Shown: one piece after another, positions 15,810-23,473 of the stretch
Layout: the number at the start of each line of letters is the position of its first letter
Numbering within the stretch: the first letter of the stretch is position 1
Assembly (NCBI GenBank): GCA_017443585.1
Contig: JAFSYV010000262.1
Coordinates: 1-56,805 of the forward strand
DNA length: 56,805 nt
Source: Lentisphaeria bacterium
GTDB taxonomy: Bacteria; Verrucomicrobiota; Lentisphaeria; Victivallales; Victivallaceae
Reading direction: 5' to 3'
Made by a program: the position numbers and the translations under genes
Notes under the pieces: generated by a model
Databases searched by the model: none
Told to the model about the DNA's origin: nothing
What the model saw: the letters and a program-made list of their open reading frames with translations, nothing else

Positions 15810-17189
15810 ATGGCAGAATTTGAAGCAAAGTGTCCGCACTGCGGCGCCGAATTGAAAATGCAGGACGAATGGGTCGGGCTGGAGGCCGAATGTCCGAACT
15901 GCAAACAGCATTTCACGATCGCCCCGCCCTCCGAGCCCCAAAGTTCCGCAGCCGATGCGGCGGAGTCCCGGCCGTCCGCAGAGCCCCCCTCTTCGAAATT
16001 GTCGGAATTCAAATCCTTTTTCGGTTCCCCATCCCCGGACGGAAAACAGTCGGAAAAAACGGAATCGAAATTCCTTTTTACCTGTCCGAACTGCGGACGG
16101 AAGATCAAGGCCCTCGAGAGCTGGCGCGGCAGGGTGGTCGAGTGTCCGCACTGCCAAAAGGCCGTCACAATCGAAGATCGGCACGAAGTTTCCGGGAATA
16201 ATTCTCCCCGGAAAGCCTCCCCGCCGCCCCCGCCGCCCAACACGCCGCCGGGTTTTGAGCCCTTGTCCGGTCACGTGAAAAACGAGGAGGTAGACGATCT
16301 GCCCATCCCGGATCCCGGTATGACGTCGCTGCCCCCAATTACCTCCTCCTCTATCACAAAGTCCGGTTATTGTTTCCTGGCAGGTTTGACTTTACTGTTG
16401 GGAGTGCTGAGTGTCGTGGCTTGGCAAATAGAGAAGGAAGGGAAGGTATTGACGAGATGCCTTTTAACAATTTTCTGCATCATGGTCGTATTTTGGTTTT
16501 TTTTGGGAGTTATAGCGCTGCGTGACCGATTACGACAAAAAGAGATGGCTTCTGTATTGCTGCCCAAAAGGCTGCTTGTCAAAATATTATTTTCCGACTT
16601 CGATCCAATGGAATATCCAAGCGCGTTTTTATCGTCCATCTGTGATGAGGTTCAGAGAATGGATTGCGAGTACCTCAAAAAACTGAGTGTTCTGCGCCGT
16701 TTCGGCAAAGATAAATCCCAGCTTGTTTCCGCCCCGGCGACCCTTTTTGCTCCGGCTTTCGACGGGGTTCCCGATCTTGCCGAATTCAAGGTGCAGATAT
16801 GCGAGGATGATATGATCTACCGCTACAATCTCGAAGCTGTCACAAAAATATACACCTTCGAGGATCAGCTCTTCATCTATACCGGGATATGGGACTACCA
16901 CCTGGGAAGAATGCTGTTCGAAAAGACTGAAGCCTTCTTTTTCAAGGACATTACCGACATCCAGACCCAAAGCAATTACGAGATTGATGAAAAAAAACAT
17001 GTGGTGTACAAGGAGTCGGAAAGTTTCACATTGACCTCATCTTCCGGCAATTCCATCAGCCTCACCCTCGGATTCGATGAGGCGATCGCCGCCAGCGGCG
17101 CGACCTACACCCGCCGCAGCGACAACGAAAAAATCGTCCACGCCATCCGCAAGATGGTCGAGGAAAAGAAGGCCGCAATCCATGAGTAA
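15810..17189 (+). CDS. Double zinc-ribbon membrane protein of unknown function
   Basis: A 459-aa protein. Two MJ0042-like zinc ribbons: CPHCGAELKMQDEWVGLEAE followed by CPNC (residues 8-31) and CPNCGRKIKALESWRGRVVE followed by CPHC (about 92-115). A Ser/Pro linker with six consecutive Pro leads to a hydrophobic region with two likely membrane helices at about 193-245. A soluble C-terminal domain of about 210 residues has no family I recognise. The DNA of residues 190-400 is visibly more AT-rich than the flanking parts, suggesting a composite origin. RBS AAGGAG. The next gene overlaps its 3' end by 8 nt. Confidence 0.8.
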   Translation: MAEFEAKCPHCGAELKMQDEWVGLEAECPNCKQHFTIAPPSEPQSSAADAAESRPSAEPPSSKLSEFKSFFGSPSPDGKQSEKTESKFLFTCPNCGRKIKALESWRGRVVECPHCQKAVTIEDRHEVSGNNSPRKASPPPPPPNTPPGFEPLSGHVKNEEVDDLPIPDPGMTSLPPITSSSITKSGYCFLAGLTLLLGVLSVVAWQIEKEGKVLTRCLLTIFCIMVVFWFFLGVIALRDRLRQKEMASVLLPKRLLVKILFSDFDPMEYPSAFLSSICDEVQRMDCEYLKKLSVLRRFGKDKSQLVSAPATLFAPAFDGVPDLAEFKVQICEDDMIYRYNLEAVTKIYTFEDQLFIYTGIWDYHLGRMLFEKTEAFFFKDITDIQTQSNYEIDEKKHVVYKESESFTLTSSSGNSISLTLGFDEAIAASGATYTRRSDNEKIVHAIRKMVEEKKAAIHE

Positions 17190-17781
17190 GATCCAGTGTC
17201 TGAACTGCGGAGGCATGGCCGAAGTGGGGAACGCCCTTTCCGGCGAATGTCCCTACTGCGGCTGCCGGGTGGAATACCGCCGGGCCTCCTCGTTCAACGG
17301 CGTCGAAAAAAGCGATCTGGGGCAGCTGCGGAGCCTTTTCGAATCCGCGGGCGCAAAAAGCGCCGGAGAGGGGAAAGCTCCACAGGAAAAAAACGAACTC
17401 GCCATCGCCCTCTGTTATCTCCTCGCCGGGAATTTCGTCCTCGCCAAAAAGAAACTTGCCGCCCTCATCGAAAACGATCCGGGTTCCGCAGAGCCCTATT
17501 ACTACTACACGCTGACACTCATCGGCGGCAGAGCCCTTTCGGCCATCACCATGCGCGAGGCAAAAGCGATCACCGGCTATCTGCAGACCGCCATGATGCT
17601 GGACGGAAACTTCGTCTTTCCGAAACTCCTCTACGCGCTGCTCTGCATCGAGTATTACGAAGGCAACGACCTGCTCTCCCCCGCCGACGGCCGGCAGATG
17701 CTGGCGGAACTTTACGAAACCGAAGTGGATCAGAAGGAACTCGAGCTCTTCAAATCTCTGGTCGCGACGAAATCGGTCTGA
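17182..17781 (+). CDS. Zinc-ribbon protein with helical-repeat domain
   Basis: A 199-aa protein. An N-terminal ribbon CLNCGG...CPYCGC (residues 5-27) is followed by a linker and a helical domain of about 140 residues. The latter looks TPR-like: NELAIALCYLLAGNFVLAKK, then DPGSAEPYYYYTLTLIGG and FVFPKLLYALLCIEYYEG. It has no membrane segment, so is cytosolic. The start overlaps the upstream gene by 8 nt, showing coupling. The shared theme of cysteine ribbons in three of the five operon genes suggests they act together. Function unknown. Confidence 0.75.
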   Translation: MSKIQCLNCGGMAEVGNALSGECPYCGCRVEYRRASSFNGVEKSDLGQLRSLFESAGAKSAGEGKAPQEKNELAIALCYLLAGNFVLAKKKLAALIENDPGSAEPYYYYTLTLIGGRALSAITMREAKAITGYLQTAMMLDGNFVFPKLLYALLCIEYYEGNDLLSPADGRQMLAELYETEVDQKELELFKSLVATKSV

Positions 17782-17807
17782 ATCGAAACGATGCTTCCTT
17801 TTCACCG

Positions 17808-17836
17808 TTTGCTTTTTGAACTTCCGGTGTTATATT
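17808..17836 (+). promoter_or_regulatory. Promoter of the kinase gene
   Basis: TATATT preceded by GGTGT (extended -10-like) with TTTGCT or TTGCTT 16-17 bp upstream. The predicted start near 17843 lies after an in-frame ATG at 17816, so that ATG is not the start of this transcript. Confidence 0.6.
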
Positions 17837-17866
17837 ATACGAATCCATCAGATTTCGAGGCGGATC

Positions 17867-20770
17867 TTGTCGGTGTATCTCAAAAGCGGAGATGAGTTTT
17901 CCGGCTGCAGGATCCTTTCCCGGTGCGGGAAAGGATCCTTCGGCGTCGCCTACCTCGCCGAAAATCCCGTCGGCGGCCGCATCGTCATCAAGATCGTCGG
18001 CGCCTTCGGGGCCTCTTCGCGGGAACTCCGGGGCGTCCGGAATTACATGCAGGTCTCGGGGACCCATCCCAATCTGCTCCAGGTCTTCCACGTGGGCGAC
18101 CTGCCCGAGGGATTTTACTACACCATGGAGGCGGCCGACGACTGCGGCAGGGACGGGGAATACCTCCCGGCCACCCTGGGCAATCTGATGCGGCAGGGCC
18201 GGAAATTCGCCCCCGCCGAGGCGGTGAAGATCACCCGGGAACTGCTGGCCGGAATCAAGGTCATACACGAGGCCGGTCTGGTCCACCGGGACATCAAACC
18301 CGACAACATCATCTTCGTGAAGGGCCGGGCCAAACTCAGCGACCCCGGACTGGTCATCGAAACGGGCGAAAGCGCCACCTTCGCCGGATCCCCCGGCTTC
18401 ATCCCGCCGGAACTTTTCGACGGGAATCGGCCCCAGGACAGCCGGAGCGACCTCTACGCCATCGGCAAGGTCTTCTACTGCATGGTCACGGGCAGCAGCC
18501 CCGGAAAATATCCGGAACTGCCCCCCGACATGCCCTTCGAGGTGTGCCGTCAGCTCTTCCCCACCCTCTCCCGGGTGTGCAACCGGGACCCCGCCAAACG
18601 CTTCCGCTCCGCCGACGAATTTCTGGCCTCGCTGCCGGAAGAACTGAAAGCCCCCCGCCTCTGGGAACGGTTCTGCTCCGGACTCCGGGACCGGCGGGCC
18701 CCCGGGGCGAAACGCTTCAGGATCTTCGCCGGGATCGTCCTCCTGCTCTTCTGCGCCGGACTTTCCGCCGCCGCCGGGCTGAAGCTCCGCCGCGACGCCG
18801 CCGAACGGCGGGATGCCGCCTGCCTCGCCGAGACGGCGGCGTTTCTCAACATCAACCGGGAACGGCCGCAGCTCATCGGCTTCCAGCTTCAGCTCTGCCT
18901 GCCGGAAAAACTCCCCGAATACACCCGGCTGCGCCGGAAACTCGACGCCGCCCGGGAACATACCGATCTTCCCGCCGCCGCGGAAAGCTGCCGCCTGCTC
19001 CTGAAGCTCCTCGGGAACGCCGCGGAAAAACGCCTGCCGGTCATCCCGGAAAAGAAAGGTTCTTTCGCGGAGGATTTCAGATCCGGCGGCGCCGCCCGGG
19101 GATTCCTCTCCACGCCGCTGTGGGAATATCTCCCCGCCGAACGGCGTCAGGCCTACACCCGAAAACTGATCGCCTTCGAGAGAAAACTCTACATGGGCTG
19201 GGGCGGTCCCCGATGCGACCAGGATTGGGACGCCCCCCAGGATTACCACAGGCCCCTGGTCTTCGTCCCTCCGGGCGCGGTGAAAATGTCCCACAACGGC
19301 AAGATCGTCAGGATCCCCTATCACTTCTGGATCTGCAAAAACGAGGCCTCCCACGCGATTTTCACCTGGGTACTGAAAATCGCCCCTCAGTATTCCCCCT
19401 TCCCCAACACGCCCCTCGAAAGGGCCTCGTGGAACGACATCCTCTACTTCTGCTTCCGGCAGACCCTGAACATGAAGAACAACGGTCTTCTGCCCCCGGG
19501 ATACATCGTCCGGCCCCCCACCGAGGCGGAATGGGAATACGCCGCCGGCAACGCCTGGCTGGGACCGGACACCTCGCCCCTCGAAGAACGGGCCGTCATC
19601 AAAAGCAACTCCGGCAACCGCACCCATCCCTCCGGATCGAAACGCCCCAGCAAACTGAGGCTGAACGACATGTACGGCAATGTGGCCGAACTCTGTCTGC
19701 CGCTGGAGCCCACGAAGATGCAGAATTCGGTCGTCTATCTGGGGGGCTCCTTCAAAAGCACTCCGGCAGAGTGTTACCAGCGGGGCGAATATCTGAAGTA
19801 TCAGTTTATCCCCTACACCATCGGGTTCCGCATGGTCGTGGGCCCGGGGGATATGAGCTACTTCGACAGGCATTTCTTCCTCAGCGGGCCCACTCAGACG
19901 AAGGCCCGGGGCAAGGTCTACGAGCTCATCGGCGGCAATCTGAGCTGTTTCACCTTTCAGAAATCTCTTGACCTCTCCCGGCTGCTGGGCGGCCGCCTGG
20001 CGGAATTCGAGGATCTGGAACATCTGGACCGCGTCAGGGAGGCCATCCCCCTGGCGGCGGACGGCTGGGGGTGCTTCGTGGGCGGCCGAAAGATCGACGG
20101 CAAGTGGCGCTGGCTCAGCAGCGGCCGGGAGATCACCTTCGGCAATTGGCGGCGTTCCCGGGACGATGAGGGGAAAGAGTACCTGACGCTCCGGTTCCGC
20201 CGCGCCTGGAAGCCGGAAAAAGATTTCCGGGCCGCCATCTTTCTCTGCGAATGGGACGAAAAGGATTTTCCCCGCCGCAACGAGCAGCTCGAATCGGGTA
20301 AAAAACTCCCCGGCGAACTGACGCGCTTTTCGGTGGGGGACAGGCGGTTCATGCTCATCGACTCCGGCATGCCGTGGAACGCGGCGTACCGTTTCTGCGA
20401 GCTGCTGGGCGGCCGCCTCGCCTGCCTCGAAACGCCCGGACTCCGGGCCGCCGTCGTCAAAAAACTTGAGCCCTTCAAGAACATGAGCATCATGCTCGGC
20501 GGCTACGCCAAGCGGGAAAAATGGTACTGGGTCTCGGGGGGGGAGATCGAGTTCGGACTGAAAGCCGACATCACTGTCGCCGTCCCCAGCGTGAACCGGA
20601 ACTTCCTCACCCTCAGGAAAGGGGAGTTCCACAACAGCCAGTTCGGCCGCGCCTTCCTGTGCGAATGGCCCGGACATCCGGAGCAGACCGGGCCCGCTCC
20701 GGCGCGGGGATCTACTCCTTCTTCCGCCGGGCCAGTTCCGCCTCGTCCAGTTCCCGGCACTCGGCGATGA
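17867..20770 (+). CDS. Ser/Thr protein kinase with SUMF1-like and two C-type-lectin-like domains
   Basis: About 967 aa. The kinase domain (residues 5-270) shows GKGSFGVAYLAE, the Lys of IVIKIV, HRDIKPDN, and DPG where DFG is usual (metal-binding Asp kept), then GSPGFIPPEL. A membrane helix near residue 285 (IFAGIVLLLFCAGLSAAAG) makes the rest extracytoplasmic: a coiled or helical region, then a SUMF1/formylglycine-enzyme-like domain (RPPTEAEWEYAAGNAW, NDMYGNVAELCL, GGSFKS). Then come two C-type-lectin-like domains, each with LLGGRLAxxE and a closing FLCEW. The catalytic Cys of sulfatase-modifying enzymes is not evident, so a binding role is likely. The TTG start (GAGG upstream) is preferred; the ATG at 17816 lies in the promoter. 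Confidence 0.88.
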   Translation: MSVYLKSGDEFSGCRILSRCGKGSFGVAYLAENPVGGRIVIKIVGAFGASSRELRGVRNYMQVSGTHPNLLQVFHVGDLPEGFYYTMEAADDCGRDGEYLPATLGNLMRQGRKFAPAEAVKITRELLAGIKVIHEAGLVHRDIKPDNIIFVKGRAKLSDPGLVIETGESATFAGSPGFIPPELFDGNRPQDSRSDLYAIGKVFYCMVTGSSPGKYPELPPDMPFEVCRQLFPTLSRVCNRDPAKRFRSADEFLASLPEELKAPRLWERFCSGLRDRRAPGAKRFRIFAGIVLLLFCAGLSAAAGLKLRRDAAERRDAACLAETAAFLNINRERPQLIGFQLQLCLPEKLPEYTRLRRKLDAAREHTDLPAAAESCRLLLKLLGNAAEKRLPVIPEKKGSFAEDFRSGGAARGFLSTPLWEYLPAERRQAYTRKLIAFERKLYMGWGGPRCDQDWDAPQDYHRPLVFVPPGAVKMSHNGKIVRIPYHFWICKNEASHAIFTWVLKIAPQYSPFPNTPLERASWNDILYFCFRQTLNMKNNGLLPPGYIVRPPTEAEWEYAAGNAWLGPDTSPLEERAVIKSNSGNRTHPSGSKRPSKLRLNDMYGNVAELCLPLEPTKMQNSVVYLGGSFKSTPAECYQRGEYLKYQFIPYTIGFRMVVGPGDMSYFDRHFFLSGPTQTKARGKVYELIGGNLSCFTFQKSLDLSRLLGGRLAEFEDLEHLDRVREAIPLAADGWGCFVGGRKIDGKWRWLSSGREITFGNWRRSRDDEGKEYLTLRFRRAWKPEKDFRAAIFLCEWDEKDFPRRNEQLESGKKLPGELTRFSVGDRRFMLIDSGMPWNAAYRFCELLGGRLACLETPGLRAAVVKKLEPFKNMSIMLGGYAKREKWYWVSGGEIEFGLKADITVAVPSVNRNFLTLRKGEFHNSQFGRAFLCEWPGHPEQTGPAPARGSTPSSAGPVPPRPVPGTRR

Positions 20771-21338
20771 AGGCCTTGAGCCGTTCCATGCAGCGGAACC
20801 TCATGCCGTAGATCGTATTGGGCCTTTTTCCGGTGATGGCGGCGACCTCCTTCACCGTGCGGTGCTGGAAGGTCAGCAGATGAAAGGCCATATAGGTCAC
20901 GGTGTCCACATTGGCGCGCAGGTCTTCGAGGGCTTTTTCGATCAGATAATCGCGCCATTCGTTCATACATTCGGCGTCCACGTATTCCGGATAATCGCAG
21001 ACCTCGGGAGCCTGCGCGTGTCTCCGGTTGGCCCGGTGCATTTTCAGCGAGATGAAATCGGCGATGCGGTTCAAATAGGAACGGAACCGGCCCCTTTCCG
21101 GCGTGTAGATGAAATCGGCCATCTTCTGCCAGAAGACCACCATCACCTCGGTCATCAGGTCCTGACATTCCTCGGGACTCAGCCCCTGCCGCCGGCCCGC
21201 CATGCGGATCATGTTCACATACTTGCAGTAAAATTCGTTCCAGGCCTTTTCATCGCCCTCCCGCACTCTCTGCAGCAGGGCCTTGTTCGTCGTGCCCGGC
21301 GTCGAAGGAAAGGCGCTTCTTGAATTTTTCAACGACAT
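20712..21338 (-). CDS. ECF-like RNA polymerase sigma factor
   Basis: A 208-aa protein. Region 2 is visible at residues 20-95 (LLQRVREGDEKAWNEFYCKY, QDLMTEVMVVFWQK, GRFRSYLNRIADFISLK). Region 4 occupies residues 135-185 (LEDLRANVDTVTYMAFHLL, HRTVKEVAAITGKRPNTIY), a helix-turn-helix. It resembles the ECF groups of Planctomycetes and relatives that sit with Ser/Thr kinases. No anti-sigma gene is adjacent. The ATG at 21338 is used; a TTG seven codons upstream is an alternative. The 3' end overlaps the convergent kinase gene by 59 nt, so the two transcripts are antisense to each other there. Confidence 0.88.
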   Translation of the reverse strand: MSLKNSRSAFPSTPGTTNKALLQRVREGDEKAWNEFYCKYVNMIRMAGRRQGLSPEECQDLMTEVMVVFWQKMADFIYTPERGRFRSYLNRIADFISLKMHRANRRHAQAPEVCDYPEYVDAECMNEWRDYLIEKALEDLRANVDTVTYMAFHLLTFQHRTVKEVAAITGKRPNTIYGMRFRCMERLKAFIAECRELDEAELARRKKE

Positions 21339-21501
21339 AAACTGAAACGAACTCCGCAACGATGGATCCCGATTGACTCCGCGGGAAACTTTCCCGCCCG
21401 GAGCATACTATAGCACGCCGGGGGCATTTTTTCAATCCGCCGCCGGGCCGGAGAACCGTAAAAATGCCGCATTTCCGCCGCACATTTTTCCCGGAGGAGC
21501 C

Positions 21502-21530
21502 TTGTATTTTTTCGAAATGCGTGATATAAT
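21502..21530 (+). promoter_or_regulatory. Promoter of the GH20-like gene
   Basis: TTGTAT, a 17-bp spacer and a perfect TATAAT preceded by CGTGA. An ATG begins directly after the -10 at 21531, inside the promoter, so it cannot be the start codon. Confidence 0.85.
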
Positions 21531-21584
21531 ATGAACGAATACGGCGAAGTAATATGTTTTTGTCACAAATGCAAAGGTAAAGCC

Positions 21585-23420
21585 ATGCACCGTTTGACTT
21601 GGAACAGCGGTTCGACGGACCGTTCCCTGCATGAGCTGCTGCGCACCCTGGCCGAGGAATATCCCATCGCGGAAACGGACGGCGAACCCTCCCTCGTCTT
21701 CGAGCGCGCCGCCGATCCCGAGCGGCTCAAAGTCACGATACAAGAAGGGCGGACCGTCGTCGAATACGGCAGGACCTCCATCGCCGCCCGGGGCGCGGCT
21801 TACGCGCTGGCGGGGCGGGAGTGCGATGAAAAGGTCATCTTCGAAACCTTCGGGATCCTTTTCGACTGCACCCGGGGGAATGTCCTGACCGTCGAACATT
21901 TCAAACGCTGGCTCCGGCGTCTGGCCCTCATGGGGTACAACACCGCCATGATCTACGTCAAGGACGCCTATCAGCTCCCCGGCGAGCCCTATTGGGGCTA
22001 TATGCGGGGCGCTTACTCCGTCGAAGAGATGCAGGAGATCGACCGTTACGCCCGGAAACTGCAGATCGAAATGATCGCTTCGATCCAGACCCTGGGCCAT
22101 GTAGAGCCCGCTCTGCGCTGGCCCGCCTACGCCAAGGTCCGGGACACCGCCGACGTGCTGCTGGTCGACGAAGAGGCCACTTATCAGCTTCTGGACAAGA
22201 TGCTTTCCTTCTGGAGCACGGCCCTTTCTTCGCGGCGGATCCATCTCGGCATGGACGAGACCCACTCCCTCGGCCGGGGCAAATTTCTCGACCTCCACGG
22301 TTACGAAAAACCCTTCGACATCTACGTCCGCCACCTCAAACGCGTGTGCGATATGTGCAAAAAGTACGATTTCCGGCCCATCATCTGGCACGACATGTTC
22401 TTCAAGTATCTGGATTTTCACGCCCCCGACCTCGACACGGGCATGATCCCCCGGGAAGTCCAGGTGGCCTACTGGAACTACTACAGCCGCGACAAGCTCG
22501 CCTATGCGCAGAACTTTCCCTTCACCCAATTTACGGGCCAGAAGCTTTTCATCGCCTCCGGCATCTGGACGTGGCTGCGGCTCTGGGCGGACTACGAGCT
22601 TTCATTCGCCACGGCGGGGCCCTGCATCGACGCCTGCCGCGAAGCGGGAGCGAAGGAGTTCATCCTCACCTTGTGGGGCGACGACGGGGCCTACTGCGAC
22701 TTCGACTCCGCCTTGGCGGGCCTCGCCTGGGCGGCGGACCGCTCCTTCAACGGCACGGCCGACGAAAAGCGGATAAGTTCCCTCTACCGGGCGGTCTGCA
22801 AGACCTCCTGGGAGTTGCAGATCGCCTGCGGCGACTTCTGTTACTCCTTCCGCAACTCTCAAAACGATATCCAAAAAATCCCGGCCAACGCGATCCTCTG
22901 GGACGACCCCCTGATGGGGATCGTCTGGAACGAACTGCCCTCATTCGGAGAAGACCTCCCCGCCCGGCTCATCGAACGTTACCGGCAGATAAAGGAGCGC
23001 GTAAAACCCTTCCGGGACGATATGGAAGCGGGAAGTTACGATTACGCATGGCATATCGCCGACGTGGTGATCCGGAAGCTCGAGATCAGGGGGAAACTGG
23101 TGACGGCCTACGCGGCGAGAAACGAAAATGCGCTGGCGGAGCTCGCCCGCAGGGAGATCCCGGAAATTCTGGAGGCCATCGACGGCCTGCTCCAGGCCTT
23201 CCGGACCCAGTGGCGCCGGAGTTTCAAATCCTTCGGCATGGAGCTCATGCAGATCCGCCTGGGCGGCCTCAAGGAGCGGTACAAAGAAACCGCCGCCGTC
23301 ATCGAAGAACTCCTTTCGGGCAAAATCGCTCATATCGGGGAACTGGAGGTGAAACATCGGCCAAGCGGCTATATCCCCAACAAGTACGCCCTCATCGCCA
23401 CGGGGGGATTTTTCATATGA
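21585..23420 (+). CDS. GH20-family-like beta-N-acetylhexosaminidase
   Basis: A 611-aa protein without signal peptide. The N-terminal 90 residues resemble the alpha/beta domain that precedes GH20 barrels. The barrel starts at IFETFGILFDCTRGNVLTVE. The catalytic pair sits in RIHLGMDETHSLG near residue 225, where GH20 enzymes use adjacent Asp-Glu for substrate-assisted hydrolysis of terminal N-acetylhexosamine. PIIWHDMFFKYL and KEFILTLWGDDGAYCD are later barrel strands. The C-terminal 150 residues are helical. The start has AAAGGTAA upstream and a strong promoter. Being cytosolic, it probably acts on imported glycan fragments. It is followed after 53 nt by a large secreted protein. Confidence 0.85.
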   Translation: MHRLTWNSGSTDRSLHELLRTLAEEYPIAETDGEPSLVFERAADPERLKVTIQEGRTVVEYGRTSIAARGAAYALAGRECDEKVIFETFGILFDCTRGNVLTVEHFKRWLRRLALMGYNTAMIYVKDAYQLPGEPYWGYMRGAYSVEEMQEIDRYARKLQIEMIASIQTLGHVEPALRWPAYAKVRDTADVLLVDEEATYQLLDKMLSFWSTALSSRRIHLGMDETHSLGRGKFLDLHGYEKPFDIYVRHLKRVCDMCKKYDFRPIIWHDMFFKYLDFHAPDLDTGMIPREVQVAYWNYYSRDKLAYAQNFPFTQFTGQKLFIASGIWTWLRLWADYELSFATAGPCIDACREAGAKEFILTLWGDDGAYCDFDSALAGLAWAADRSFNGTADEKRISSLYRAVCKTSWELQIACGDFCYSFRNSQNDIQKIPANAILWDDPLMGIVWNELPSFGEDLPARLIERYRQIKERVKPFRDDMEAGSYDYAWHIADVVIRKLEIRGKLVTAYAARNENALAELARREIPEILEAIDGLLQAFRTQWRRSFKSFGMELMQIRLGGLKERYKETAAVIEELLSGKIAHIGELEVKHRPSGYIPNKYALIATGGFFI

Positions 23421-23473
23421 AGCCGATCCGGACAGGATTCCGATAAACATCAAATCGCTGGAGGAACATCATC

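Noticed and set aside
12668..16243. Antisense open frame of 1191 codons with a repeated LLRGFAVPLHGFR pattern
   Set aside because: The repetition is the reverse reading of the Sel1 repeats; no start signal.
17750..20677. Antisense open frame of 975 codons over the kinase gene
   Set aside because: The sense strand has clear kinase, SUMF1 and lectin motifs; the antisense has none.
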